64,000 bases of DNA from Halomarinibacterium sp041392205 (GCA_041392205.1 JAWKMO010000003.1:368874-432873); one strand, 5' to 3'. Counted from the first letter of the stretch, positions 17,043 to 26,162 are shown. Notes: a model not told the origin generated them from the letters alone. Program-made: numbers and translations.

Positions 17043-18353
17043 TTATTTTATTGCCTTTATGGTTTCTTGCCTACCGTTCACGTAACGAACCCCTTTTTCT
17101 CCATAAAACCCAGCTTCTTCTAGCATGATTCGGATGTCTTTACTCCATGCTTCAATAAAAACCGTGGTATTTAATTCAATAGCATACACCGTGTTGTAAT
17201 GTAATGGATAATCACCGTTTACCGGCACACCCTCTTGAGCATCCCACATCCCAAAAGTGGTACCAGAACTATGCCCATAGGTTCCTAATGGATGGGTGTA
17301 AATAGAAGGGCGTAAACCTTCTTTTTTTCCTTCAGAAAGGGATTTTAATAAAATTTCATTCCCTGTTTTACCTAATTCAAAATTTCCCGTAAAAATATCC
17401 TGTACCCTATTTCCAAGTTTAAATGCATCCTGAAGAAATTGAGGAACTTCTGTTTCTTCTTCTTTTAAAACATACGCATGTTGTTGACAATCGGTGTTTA
17501 AACCTAAATATGTAATTCCAAAATCACAATGTAGCAAATCACCAGGTAATATCACATCATTGGGTTTTCCTTTACTGAAAGATTCAATATGGCTTTTTAA
17601 CGCTTCGTTACTTCTTTGAATGTCCACCGTGGGATGAAACCAAGTTTCTAATCCCATTTCGGTTACTTTTTGACGCATCCACCAAACCACATCTTCGGTA
17701 GTAGTTACCCCGGGTGTGATGACCTTAGTTGAAAAGGCTTCATCAATAATATCATGCGTAATTTGTACCATTTCGCTTAAAAGTTGCATCTCTTTTTCGG
17801 TTCGGGTTTCAATCCAAGCAATGGCTAATTTTTCGGCTGAAACTAATTTACGTTCTAAATTTTCAGGAAGTGCTTTAAGTAATTCTTCATAATCTGTTTT
17901 TACCAATCCGTCGGCAATTCCGAAGTATTCCGAATAGTTAATCCCAATGGTTTTAGGATTTCTCTCTTCAATCATTTCTACCAAACGTGCCCATTGGTTG
18001 GGTTGCTTCTCTTTATCCCAAGTAGATAGAATATTTTCTCCCACATCGTAGCGAGCTACGGCTAATTTTTCGATAATGTTTGCTTCTTTATTTCGGTAAA
18101 AAACTAAAATAGTCCGCCTTCTGGCATTCAGCCAAGTGGCGGGTAGCATGGTTTTCATGACAGGGTCTTCGTTATATTCTCTTGAAATAACCAGCCACAT
18201 GTCTATTTGAGTTTCGTCCATTAATTGGGGAAGGAGGTTATTGAATCGATCCGCCAAGATTTCATCTTTTAACTGAGCTCGTTCACGTTCTGGGAGGATT
18301 TGTGATTGAATGGTAACAGAAACCAAAAAGAATAAGAAGCAAATGATTTTCAT
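17043..18353 (-). CDS. Exported M24-family (Xaa-Pro type) metallopeptidase
   Basis: 436 residues with an N-terminal signal peptide (MKIICFLFFLVSVTIQSQ). It has an N-terminal creatinase-like domain (about 40-180) and a C-terminal pita-bread domain. Metal-ligand candidates are D277 and D288 in HCDFGITYLGLNTDC, H354 or H361 in YTHPLGTYGHSSG, E393 and the later glutamate near the end. The enzyme probably trims Xaa-Pro or related dipeptides in the periplasm, which fits the several other peptidases in this window. No terminator is seen at the convergent junction. Confidence 0.82.
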   Translation of the reverse strand: MKIICFLFFLVSVTIQSQILPERERAQLKDEILADRFNNLLPQLMDETQIDMWLVISREYNEDPVMKTMLPATWLNARRRTILVFYRNKEANIIEKLAVARYDVGENILSTWDKEKQPNQWARLVEMIEERNPKTIGINYSEYFGIADGLVKTDYEELLKALPENLERKLVSAEKLAIAWIETRTEKEMQLLSEMVQITHDIIDEAFSTKVITPGVTTTEDVVWWMRQKVTEMGLETWFHPTVDIQRSNEALKSHIESFSKGKPNDVILPGDLLHCDFGITYLGLNTDCQQHAYVLKEEETEVPQFLQDAFKLGNRVQDIFTGNFELGKTGNEILLKSLSEGKKEGLRPSIYTHPLGTYGHSSGTTFGMWDAQEGVPVNGDYPLHYNTVYAIELNTTVFIEAWSKDIRIMLEEAGFYGEKGVRYVNGRQETIKAIK

Positions 18354-18473
18354 CTGTATAAAATATTTGATAAAGCGGAAGATGGAATGCCCTTTTTATG
18401 CATCTTCAGTGGGTTTATATAATATGCTAATGGGCATTTCATAGTGTATAGTTTTGTTTAAAAATACAAAAAA

Positions 18474-18500
18474 GAAAGAGCGTCTAAAATACGCTCTTTC
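18474..18500 (-). terminator. Rho-independent terminator after the VWA gene
   Basis: A perfect 10-bp stem (GAAAGAGCGT / ACGCTCTTTC) with a 7-nt loop lies 24 nt downstream of the VWA stop codon. On the minus strand it is followed by a T-rich tract (complement of 18465-18473). Confidence 0.85.
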
Positions 18501-18524
18501 TAAATAGTAAAAATAGTTTCTTGC

Positions 18525-20432
18525 TTAATAGCTTTTTACCAATCTTATAAATTCTGCACGATAACCTTCTTTATCCTCTGCTTTCCCCAATTCGGCAATG
18601 GCAATTACATCTTCTTTTTTGAATGTATTTATGAAAATGGATTTTTGTAATTGCATTCCAAATAAGGCTACTGCTGCCGAAAATTTGAAATCCTCTGATG
18701 CTTTTTCAAAAGCCACAGCGTTGTTAGTAACCACTTTTTCAATGAGTTTACTTTTTGACCCGTTAGGTTCTTTGTAGCGAAATTTAACGGTCAATAATTC
18801 ATTTGAATTGCTTAAAACTTTCGCTTTGGTATATTTAAGATTTGAAATCTCTTTTACATAATCGCTTTTCACCCCAACCGGAATAATTTCATAGAGTGCC
18901 GTAACGGTATGACCACTACCTAATTCCCCCGCGTCTTTGGTATCGTCAATAAAATCTTCGTCATTTAAAAGTCGGTTTTCATAGCCAATTAATCGGTACG
19001 CTTGAACGACATTAGGATTAAATTCTACTTGTATTTTAACGTCCTTTGCAATGGTATACATGGTGCCAAAAAACTCAGATCCCAATACTTTTCGTGCTTC
19101 TTGCATGGTATCAATATACGCATGGTTTCCATTGCCTTTATCGGCTAAGGTTTCCATTTTAGAATCTTTGTAATTTCCCATTCCAAATCCTAAAACGGTT
19201 AAAAACACTCCCGATTTTCGTTTGTCTACAATTAAATCTTCCATCGCACGATCGCTGGAGGCACCCACATTAAAATCGCCATCGGTAGCAAGGATTACTC
19301 GATTATTCCCCTCTTTTATAAAATTTTCCTGAGCAATTTTGTAAGCTAGCTCAATCCCTTGTCCTCCTGCAGTAGAGCCACCGGCATTTAAATTTTGAAT
19401 TGCCTGCATAATTTGTTCTTTTTCAATTCCACTAGTTGGAGGCAATACCAATCCTGCAGCACCAGCATAGACCACAATGGAAACTTTGTCTTGTTCTCGT
19501 AATTGATCTACCAATACACCAAAGGCAGATTTTAGCAAGGGCAATTTATTTTCATCACTCATAGATCCTGAAACATCCAACAGAAATACTAAATTGGAAG
19601 CAGGAACTCCTTGGGTAGTAACATCTTTTCCTTTGAGGCCAATTTTTACCAATTTGGCATCTTTGTTCCAAGGAGATAGTGCCACCTCTGTATTGATAGA
19701 GAAGGGGTCTTCGCCTTTAGGATTTTCATAATTGTAGGAAAAATAATTAATCATTTCCTCAATCTTTACTGCATCTTGAGGTACTTTTTGTCCGTTGTTT
19801 ATAAAACGTCGCACATTGCTATACCCAGCTTTGTCAACATCTATAGAAAAGGTAGAAAGCGGTGCGGTTTCTACGCGTTTAAAAATATTTTCCTGAATAC
19901 GGGCATAACTTTCAGTATCGGTGGGAAGGTTTCGTAGTTCCCCTTTATTAACTGCCCCAACTAATCCATTACTTGTAGTTACCTTAACACCGGCCGCTTT
20001 CCCTTCTAATAATCGAGATACATCTTTGCCTTTTCGTATGGTCTTTTTATCTGAAACCTCTTGAGCACTTACAGTACTTACAGAATATCCTAAGGCTTTC
20101 CGCATTTTTTTTGCAGCATATCCTGTCACTACAACTTCGTCTAATTGCGCACCTGCTTCCATGCTAAAAGAAATTTCGGAAGTTCCCACCTTAACTCCCT
20201 GCTCTTTTGTTTGATAACCAACATAAGAAAATACTAACGTAGCTCCAATCTGTGTGGCTATCTCATATCTCCCGTCAAAATCGGTTTGCGTTCCGTTTGT
20301 TGTTCCTTTTTCGGTGATATTTACGCCAGGAAGAGGGATGTTTAAATCATCTGTAATAATTCCCTTTACTGTGACTTCTTGCGCAAATAGCGAAGAAGAA
20401 ATAATACATAATAATAGTAGTAGTGTTCTCAT
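18525..20432 (-). CDS. VWA-domain protein with SusC-like N-terminal region
   Basis: 635 residues. After a signal peptide (1-17) comes a carboxypeptidase-regulatory-like beta-sandwich (about 20-93: VKGIITDDLNIPLPGVNI...DFDGRYEI). Residues 97-155 carry LDEVVVTGY, an ALGYSVSTVSAQEV segment and LLEGKAAGVKVTTSNG, which is how the TonB plug of SusC/RagA transporters starts, but no plug or barrel follows. From about 280 a von Willebrand A domain has an intact MIDAS, DVSGSMS (D286, S288, S290). The C-terminal part resembles YfbK-type VWA proteins. It is probably a periplasmic or outer-membrane-associated metal-dependent adhesion or scaffold protein; its function is unknown. A terminator follows. Confidence 0.85.
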   Translation of the reverse strand: MRTLLLLLCIISSSLFAQEVTVKGIITDDLNIPLPGVNITEKGTTNGTQTDFDGRYEIATQIGATLVFSYVGYQTKEQGVKVGTSEISFSMEAGAQLDEVVVTGYAAKKMRKALGYSVSTVSAQEVSDKKTIRKGKDVSRLLEGKAAGVKVTTSNGLVGAVNKGELRNLPTDTESYARIQENIFKRVETAPLSTFSIDVDKAGYSNVRRFINNGQKVPQDAVKIEEMINYFSYNYENPKGEDPFSINTEVALSPWNKDAKLVKIGLKGKDVTTQGVPASNLVFLLDVSGSMSDENKLPLLKSAFGVLVDQLREQDKVSIVVYAGAAGLVLPPTSGIEKEQIMQAIQNLNAGGSTAGGQGIELAYKIAQENFIKEGNNRVILATDGDFNVGASSDRAMEDLIVDKRKSGVFLTVLGFGMGNYKDSKMETLADKGNGNHAYIDTMQEARKVLGSEFFGTMYTIAKDVKIQVEFNPNVVQAYRLIGYENRLLNDEDFIDDTKDAGELGSGHTVTALYEIIPVGVKSDYVKEISNLKYTKAKVLSNSNELLTVKFRYKEPNGSKSKLIEKVVTNNAVAFEKASEDFKFSAAVALFGMQLQKSIFINTFKKEDVIAIAELGKAEDKEGYRAEFIRLVKSY

Positions 20433-20531
20433 AATGTTGTGGTTTTTACGTTAATGAGATAAAACTACTACGATATGAATTTTATAAAAACAAAGATTGA
20501 GTAAACCCCTATTTTGAATGAGGGAAGTACC

Positions 20532-21614
20532 TTATTTTCTGAATTTCTGTATGACCTCTTGTACTTGAGTACGTTTAATTTTACCGGTTTCAGTATAGGG
20601 AAATTCTGATAAAGTATATACTTTTTTGGGGCGTTCGTAAGGTTCTAGAATTCCAAAAATTTCAGCATAGTTGGGTTTTTCGTTAGCTTCTATGTCTTTT
20701 ACAACCAAAATTACTTTTTCGCCCAAGGCCTCATCCTTTTCTGAAGTAATGATAAAAGGAATTTTTAAAAAAGGTTCTAATTTCTTTTCGATAGTTTCTG
20801 GGCTAATTTTTATACCTCCACTATTAATTATAAAATCATACCGCCCCAACCATTTAAAGGAAATGGGGGAGCTTAACGCGACCAAATCATTGGTTATAAT
20901 TTCTTTTTCAGAAATTTTGGGTGCCGAAATGACCAAACAACCTCTTTCATCTTGCGAGAATTTAACATTCGGAAAAGCATGGTACACTTCCGATTTTGCA
21001 AAACCATTAATTCTTCGAGCAGCCACGTGGGTTATGGTTTCAGTCATTCCGTAAGTAGCAAAAGCCTCTACCGATTTGCCTTGCAGTTTATTTTCTAATT
21101 CTGAAGATAGCATCCCCCCTCCTATAATGAGTTTTTTCACTTTATCCAAAGCATGGATTGAATGATACAATTGATAGGGCACTAAGGCCACAAAATCATA
21201 CGGATTGTCATATTGTACCAAGGCATCTTTGTCTGGGGCTACTACGTGTAAATCCCAGCCTAAAACCATAGCACGAACCAGCATCATTTTTCCAGCGATA
21301 AAGTCGGATGATAAACACAACAAGGCCTTTGTACCTTCCCCTACTTTAAAATAGGCTCCAGTGGCTTCTGCACTATGGATTAGGTGCTTTTTTAGAAGCT
21401 TAATGTTTTTTGGTTCTCCTGTAGAACCAGAAGTTTGCACCTCAACAAAGTCGTTAAAGTTGAGCCATTCTTCCAGAAACGTAGCCATGCTTACTTCAAA
21501 GTCGTCTCCTTGTTCGATAAGTCCTTCAGCGAAATTAAGAATCTCTTCGGCGCTTTCAAAAGAAAGTCCGTTTAACTGAAACTTTGGATGAATGTAAGGT
21601 GAGGTTGGTTTCAA
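20532..21614 (-). CDS. menE: O-succinylbenzoate-CoA ligase MenE
   Basis: A 360-residue acyl-adenylate-forming enzyme that activates o-succinylbenzoate with CoA in menaquinone synthesis. The phosphate loop TSGSTGEPK is at 61-69, ATYGMTET is the adenylation motif and LGRYDFIINSGGIKI is the hinge region. It is shorter than the E. coli enzyme, as is usual in Bacteroidetes. The start is TTG: an in-frame stop lies two codons before it and no ATG occurs until residue 43. It is the last gene of the men operon, 10 nt after the CPBP gene. Confidence 0.92.
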   Translation of the reverse strand: MKPTSPYIHPKFQLNGLSFESAEEILNFAEGLIEQGDDFEVSMATFLEEWLNFNDFVEVQTSGSTGEPKNIKLLKKHLIHSAEATGAYFKVGEGTKALLCLSSDFIAGKMMLVRAMVLGWDLHVVAPDKDALVQYDNPYDFVALVPYQLYHSIHALDKVKKLIIGGGMLSSELENKLQGKSVEAFATYGMTETITHVAARRINGFAKSEVYHAFPNVKFSQDERGCLVISAPKISEKEIITNDLVALSSPISFKWLGRYDFIINSGGIKISPETIEKKLEPFLKIPFIITSEKDEALGEKVILVVKDIEANEKPNYAEIFGILEPYERPKKVYTLSEFPYTETGKIKRTQVQEVIQKFRK

Positions 21615-21624
21615 ATTTTAGTGA

Positions 21625-22590
21625 TTAAAATTCTAACAGCGAATCGGTTTTTTCTTCAGGAGGTTGTGGGGGTGCTACTTTTCCAAGGAGTTTTTCTCCC
21701 CAACCTGTCCATTTGTAACGCCACGCCATAATACCTAAAAAGATAGGATAGACAACCAATACCGGAATAATTACATCTACTCCGGCGGCAGGATCGGAAA
21801 CATCTTTAAAGATAGAATGGGTTTGGAATGCGGTCCAGTCTGCGGTAACTAATAAAGCCGCGACTAAATTATTTCCCGCGTGAAATCCAAGAGCCAGCTC
21901 CATGCCTTCGTCCATCAACGTCATAATGCCTAAAAGTAATCCCGTACCTATATAGTATACCATGACGATGTTTCCTATTTTATCTACTTCGGGGTTGAAG
22001 AAGTGGAGACTTCCAAAAATTACCGATGTTATTAATAATGGCACCCACCTATTTTTTGCCATTATACCTATTCCTTGCATTAAATAGCCCCGAAACAAGT
22101 ACTCTTCAAAACTGGTTTGCAACGGAATCATAACAATGGAAATGAGTGCTAAAATTAGAAATGGAATGAGGTTAAATTGAAAAACATAGCTTTCTGGATT
22201 TTGATAATAATCTAGGAGCGTCATCACAATAGTTGTTATAGCAATTAATCCAAACCCAAAAGCAAAACGCCCCCAATCTATCTTATTTCGGGAAGTGGTG
22301 ACCGCCGTCATAGTTTGTTTATGAACCAATTTTACCCAAAAATAGAGGCCTGCTAAGCCTATGGCAAAAGACAAAAGCATTAAAAACAGTGTAGTATTGG
22401 ACTCCAAAACACCCATTAACACATTGGGATCTTCTAGGGAGGTTATGCTCCCACCTTCGGAAAGAACTTTTAATAAAACTGCTACAAGCAATGGAATGGA
22501 CCCCAATTGCCATATTAAAAAAATAACTAAAAATCCTACAATATATCTCCAAGCATCGTGTAATGATAGATAGGCTCTTTCTATAAACAT
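21625..22590 (-). CDS. CPBP-family intramembrane glutamic protease
   Basis: A 321-residue multi-pass membrane protein with about eight hydrophobic segments. The CPBP/ABI catalytic signature is present: FEEYLFRG (E162, E163, R167), a following histidine in GSLHFFNP (H196) and a later FHAGNN motif. Family members are CAAX-type or bacteriocin-immunity-related proteases, and the substrate is unknown. It sits 3 nt after menC and 10 nt before menE. This placement is seen in other Flavobacteriaceae as far as I recall, which suggests shared expression rather than a role in quinone chemistry. Confidence 0.88.
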   Translation of the reverse strand: MFIERAYLSLHDAWRYIVGFLVIFLIWQLGSIPLLVAVLLKVLSEGGSITSLEDPNVLMGVLESNTTLFLMLLSFAIGLAGLYFWVKLVHKQTMTAVTTSRNKIDWGRFAFGFGLIAITTIVMTLLDYYQNPESYVFQFNLIPFLILALISIVMIPLQTSFEEYLFRGYLMQGIGIMAKNRWVPLLITSVIFGSLHFFNPEVDKIGNIVMVYYIGTGLLLGIMTLMDEGMELALGFHAGNNLVAALLVTADWTAFQTHSIFKDVSDPAAGVDVIIPVLVVYPIFLGIMAWRYKWTGWGEKLLGKVAPPQPPEEKTDSLLEF

Positions 22591-22593
22591 GAA

Positions 22594-23637
22594 CTATAAA
22601 TTTAATTTTTTTATATCCCAAGACTTACTTGGCTGATATTCAATTTTTCCTTTAGAAACTACCAAAGGAGAATCTATATTGTTAGTATACAAACTACCCG
22701 TTCCTAAACCTTGTGGCAATTTACTTTTTTTTGTAAACGTGTATTGCGAAATAGCGTTTAATCCTACATTACTTTCTAAAGCCGAAGTAACCCACCAACC
22801 AGCATTGTATTTTTCTGCTAGTTCAATCCACGCATCACTGCCCCTAAATCCTCCAATAAAACTAGGTTTCAAAATAAGGTATTGCGGCTGTATGGTTTGT
22901 AAAAGTGCTTCCTTTTCTTCGGAAGAAAACACCCCTATTAATTCTTCATCCAATGCTATAGGAATAGGAGTTTGCTCACACAATCGTGCCATTTCTTGCC
23001 ATTGTTTTGGCTGAATGGGTTGCTCTATAGAATGTAATTGATGGTCTGATAGTCGCTTTAATTTTTCGAATGCTTCCGAAGTAGCAAAAGCGCCATTAGC
23101 ATCTACTCGCAGTTCAATTTCTGAAACTGAAAATTCTTTCCGTATAGATTTTAATAGCTCTAATTCGGTTTTAAAATCGATAGCACCAATTTTCATTTTG
23201 ATACAGGTGAAACCTTCTTTCAGTTTTGCTGAAATTTGTTCTTTCATAAACCTTTTATCGCCCATCCATATTAACCCGTTAATAGGAATGGTAGCATTTC
23301 CTTCAAAAAATGGAGAGGGAAACAGTTGAAAGGAATCTTGGGAAGCTAACGATTTAAAAGCCGTCTCCACACCCATTTGAATGGAAGGAAACTCGGTTAA
23401 ATTATCATAAAGTACCTCTTTACCCAGCTGAATGTTATGACAAACCCATTGTAGTTTCTCTTCATAATCGGGTCTATCATCAATACTTAATCCACGTAAG
23501 ATGCCACACTCTCCTACTCCCCAGTTTTCTAAATCCTTCAGAATTAAAAACCAGGTTTCTTTGGTTTTTAAAATTCCTCGTGAGGTACCACTAGGGCGTT
23601 TGAAATGGAGGAGGTATTTTTGGTAGGAAGCTTTCAA
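22594..23637 (-). CDS. menC: O-succinylbenzoate synthase MenC
   Basis: A 347-residue enolase-superfamily enzyme that dehydrates SHCHC to o-succinylbenzoate in menaquinone synthesis. The catalytic lysines lie in CIKMKIG (K147, K149), metal ligands in RVDANGAF (D179) and SIEQP (E205), and a further lysine in LILKPSFIGG. The N-terminus HFKRPSGTSRG is the usual flavobacterial start region, which supports initiation at TTG 23637. No ATG is suitably placed, and the untranslated region before it consists of octamer repeats. Confidence 0.92.
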   Translation of the reverse strand: MKASYQKYLLHFKRPSGTSRGILKTKETWFLILKDLENWGVGECGILRGLSIDDRPDYEEKLQWVCHNIQLGKEVLYDNLTEFPSIQMGVETAFKSLASQDSFQLFPSPFFEGNATIPINGLIWMGDKRFMKEQISAKLKEGFTCIKMKIGAIDFKTELELLKSIRKEFSVSEIELRVDANGAFATSEAFEKLKRLSDHQLHSIEQPIQPKQWQEMARLCEQTPIPIALDEELIGVFSSEEKEALLQTIQPQYLILKPSFIGGFRGSDAWIELAEKYNAGWWVTSALESNVGLNAISQYTFTKKSKLPQGLGTGSLYTNNIDSPLVVSKGKIEYQPSKSWDIKKLNL

Positions 23638-23642
23638 TAAAG

Positions 23643-23682
23643 ATTATTGGATTGTTGGATTATTGGATTGTTTGATTGTTGG
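23643..23682. repeat. Five-copy octamer tandem repeat
   Basis: Five consecutive units of the form ATTRTTGG (one reading ATTGTTTG) fill the gap between the four-helix-bundle gene and menC. Related 9-mers in inverted orientation occur on the other side of that gene (24039-24047 and 24055-24063). The array occupies the menC leader, so copy-number change could alter menC expression. Confidence 0.75.
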
Positions 23683-23685
23683 TTT

Positions 23686-24036
23686 TTATTTTAAACTCGA
23701 TTTAAGTTTTGAAGTCATAAGAATGATACTTGTTAATTTTTCTAATAAAACGTTCATTAATTTCGAAGGTAAGTACCCTAAATCATTTGAAATAAGCAAT
23801 TGTGTTTCAATTTCATAACAAGAGCCAATAGCTATTTCCAAAAAACGAGAAAAATCTTTATTACTATTCCTCGAAGCTCCCTCAGCAATATTACTTGGTA
23901 CTGAGACTGATGCACTACGAAGTTGATTTACCAATCCAAATTTTTCAGCTTCTGGAAAAGTGGCTGTTGCTTCGTAAACTTCTTTACAAAAAATTCTACT
24001 TAACTTCCATATCTCCAAATCTTTGAATCTGTGCAT
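23686..24036 (-). CDS. Four-helix-bundle protein (23S rRNA IVP family)
   Basis: 116 residues. The sequence is predicted all-helical, with the family signature LRSASVSVPSNIAEGASR (about residues 40-57) and the opening FKDLEIWKLSR. These proteins were first seen in intervening sequences of 23S rRNA genes but are now found scattered in many genomes; they form pentameric four-helix bundles of unknown function. Here the gene is inserted between menC and an MBL hydrolase gene inside the men operon and is flanked on both sides by related AT-rich repeats, which suggests a mobile origin. Confidence 0.9.
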   Translation of the reverse strand: MHRFKDLEIWKLSRIFCKEVYEATATFPEAEKFGLVNQLRSASVSVPSNIAEGASRNSNKDFSRFLEIAIGSCYEIETQLLISNDLGYLPSKLMNVLLEKLTSIILMTSKLKSSLK

Positions 24037-24070
24037 TTCTAATAATCTAAGCTTCCAACAATCTAATTAT

Positions 24071-24751
24071 CTACAATTCTATTGACTCGCCTATTCCTAA
24101 AAGCATCAAATCCTTTCCAGCATCATAAAACTTCTTTTTGGCCTCTTCGTGGTTTATTTCGATATAGCCAAAGGTATCGTAATGAACCCCTAATACCTTC
24201 TCACATTGCACAAAATCACTGGCAATAATGGCATCGTCTATTCCCATAGTAAAATTATCGCCAATAGGTAATATGGCTAAATCCAATTTCGTTCTCATGG
24301 GGATAAGTTTCATATCCATAGTAAGTGCTGTATCTCCGGCGATGTAAATGTTTTTATGCTCACTTTCAATCACAAATCCTCCGGGTTGTCCCCCATGGGT
24401 TCCATCTGCAAATGAGGAGGTATGAATGGCATTCACGTATTTAACAACTCCAAAATCGAACCGCCAACTTCCACCTAGGTTCATAGGGTGTACGGCGATT
24501 CCTTTTGCCTCATAGTAAGTGGCAATTTCCCAATTACTCACAATGGTAGCGCCAGTATTTTTTGCTATGGTTTCCGCATCCAAGGTATGATCCTGATGGG
24601 CATGCGTCAATAAAATATAATCGGCTTTTAACGAATGAATGTCCACTTTATCTTTAGACAAAGGGTTTCCTGAAATAAATGGATCTACCTGGATAACCGT
24701 ATTTTCTATTTCTATTTGTAATGAGTTTTGACCGTAAAATGTAATTTTCAT
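24071..24751 (-). CDS. Metal-dependent hydrolase, MBL fold (UPF0173 type)
   Basis: 226 residues with the metallo-beta-lactamase fold motif THAHQDH (H50, H52, D54, H55), a second metal aspartate in IYIAGDTALT and a late histidine in LGVHYDTFG. It matches the UPF0173 group of broadly conserved hydrolases, whose physiological substrate is unknown. It starts 11 nt after menA, so it belongs to the men operon. Action on a quinone precursor thioester is imaginable but unsupported. Confidence 0.88.
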   Translation of the reverse strand: MKITFYGQNSLQIEIENTVIQVDPFISGNPLSKDKVDIHSLKADYILLTHAHQDHTLDAETIAKNTGATIVSNWEIATYYEAKGIAVHPMNLGGSWRFDFGVVKYVNAIHTSSFADGTHGGQPGGFVIESEHKNIYIAGDTALTMDMKLIPMRTKLDLAILPIGDNFTMGIDDAIIASDFVQCEKVLGVHYDTFGYIEINHEEAKKKFYDAGKDLMLLGIGESIEL

Positions 24752-24762
24752 AATAAAATTTT

Positions 24763-25653
24763 CTAGTTAAAGATAGCAAACAGAATCGCAAAGAAAAAAG
24801 TTCCCAACGCTACTTTTTTTAATTCTGAATCTAGCTTACGAGGTTCTTTATTTTTAAAAACCGTTTTTATATTCAACAAAAAAGGAATAAAGGCAATGAT
24901 ATAGATAAATTGTAATGCATCCCAATAGTTTAAAAGACTGTAAGCAAAGACGCAACCCATTCCGAAGAGCAACAAAAAGGCATGATACTTCTTCCCTTTT
25001 TCAAAGCCCATTTTAACCACTAACGTTCGTTTGCCTACTGCTGCATCGGAAATACGATCCCGAAGGTTGTTCAAATTTAAAACGGCTGTGCTAAAACAAC
25101 CCATAGCTGTTGCCGGTAATAACAAATCCCACTCAAGGGTTTTGACAAATAAAAAATAGCTTCCCAAAACACTTAACAACCCAAAAAATAAAAAGACAAA
25201 GACATCCCCCAATCCAGAATAACCGTAAGCATTTTTACCCACCGTATATTTTACAGCAGCAATAATAGAAAGAAGAGCTAAGTTAAAAAACACAAACGAA
25301 AGAATAAAATGCTCATTACCAAAAACGGAGAAAATTAAAATCGTTGCTACGAAAAATGTGATGATACCAGTAATGATCATACCTATCTTCATTTGTTTGG
25401 GTGAAATTACACCCGAAGCTACCATCCGTTTTTCCCCTTCCCGTTTGGCATCGGTGCCTTTCACTCCATCGCCATAATCGTTTGCAAAATTGGAGAGTAC
25501 TTGGAATCCAATAGTGACAACAATAGCTAACCAGAAAATAAAGGAATTAAAAAAATAAGCATTTGCCAATGCCGAACCTACAATTATCCCAGAGACAGAA
25601 AGCGGTAAGGTTCGTACTCTGGCGGCAGCAATCCAAGCTTTTAATTTGTTCAT
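24763..25653 (-). CDS. menA: 1,4-dihydroxy-2-naphthoate polyprenyltransferase MenA
   Basis: A 296-residue UbiA-family membrane prenyltransferase with about nine hydrophobic segments. The first Asp-rich motif is NFANDYGDGVKGTDA (about residues 56-70), and the second is NLNNLRDRISDAAVGKRT. It attaches the polyprenyl tail to DHNA in the membrane, giving demethylmenaquinone. It is the first gene of the minus-strand men operon and has a plausible Bacteroidetes promoter just upstream. The remaining men genes (D, F, B, G) are elsewhere. Confidence 0.93.
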   Translation of the reverse strand: MNKLKAWIAAARVRTLPLSVSGIIVGSALANAYFFNSFIFWLAIVVTIGFQVLSNFANDYGDGVKGTDAKREGEKRMVASGVISPKQMKIGMIITGIITFFVATILIFSVFGNEHFILSFVFFNLALLSIIAAVKYTVGKNAYGYSGLGDVFVFLFFGLLSVLGSYFLFVKTLEWDLLLPATAMGCFSTAVLNLNNLRDRISDAAVGKRTLVVKMGFEKGKKYHAFLLLFGMGCVFAYSLLNYWDALQFIYIIAFIPFLLNIKTVFKNKEPRKLDSELKKVALGTFFFAILFAIFN

Positions 25654-25670
25654 TGAGTATCATTGAAAGG

Positions 25671-25706
25671 CAAAAATACTCTTAAATTTTAAAAACTTTT
25701 TTCAAA
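25671..25706 (-). promoter_or_regulatory. Putative menA operon promoter
   Basis: Read on the minus strand, TTTG (25706-25703) is followed after 24 nt by TATTTTTG (25678-25671), an exact TAnnTTTG match 17 nt before the menA ATG. The spacer is a few bases longer than the usual 19-21, so the -33 assignment is uncertain. Confidence 0.4.
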
Positions 25707-25787
25707 TCTGTTAACAGGACAAATAAAATTACATTTACAGAAAAAAATAGTATTTTCATTCTTTGTAAATTACCAAAAACCTAACTA

Positions 25788-26162
25788 ATGAAAAAAAATA
25801 TTGATCTTGGCTTACTTGTTTTACGTGTAGGTGCTTCTGCGTTAATGCTAACCCACGGATTTCCTAAATTAATGAGCCTCATAGGAGGAAACACAGAAAT
25901 TGTAGGAGACCCTATAGGTGTAGGAACCCTTATTTCTTCCGTTCTTGTGGTGCTTGGTGAAGCCATTTGCCCAGTGTTGGTATTAATAGGTTTAAAAACA
26001 CGCATTGCGGCAATTCCTGTGGCAATAACCATGGCTGTAGCTGCTTTTTTGGTACATGGAGCAGATCCTATTGGAAAGAAAGAGTTGGCGTTATTCTATC
26101 TAATTGCTTTTACTGCGATTGCGTTGATGGGTGCCGGAAAATTTTCGGTAGATAAAAAGTAA
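25788..26162 (+). CDS. DoxX-family membrane protein
   Basis: 124 residues with four predicted transmembrane helices, starting LGLLVLRVGASALMLTHG, where the conserved THGFPKL sits at the end of helix 1. DoxX-like proteins are linked to quinone-related redox or to stress responses, but the role of this small subtype is unknown. It is transcribed divergently from menA and followed by a heptamer tandem array rather than a clear terminator. Confidence 0.85.
   Translation: MKKNIDLGLLVLRVGASALMLTHGFPKLMSLIGGNTEIVGDPIGVGTLISSVLVVLGEAICPVLVLIGLKTRIAAIPVAITMAVAAFLVHGADPIGKKELALFYLIAFTAIALMGAGKFSVDKK

Noticed and set aside
18378..18438. Alternative pairings GAAGATG/CATCTTC and AATGCCC/GGGCATT before the M24 gene, like a riboswitch
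   Set aside because: The stems are 7 bp in AT-rich DNA, match no known riboswitch and could easily be chance.
23686..24036. Intervening sequence within 23S rRNA
   Set aside because: No rRNA flanks the four-helix-bundle gene; both sides are menaquinone-operon genes.
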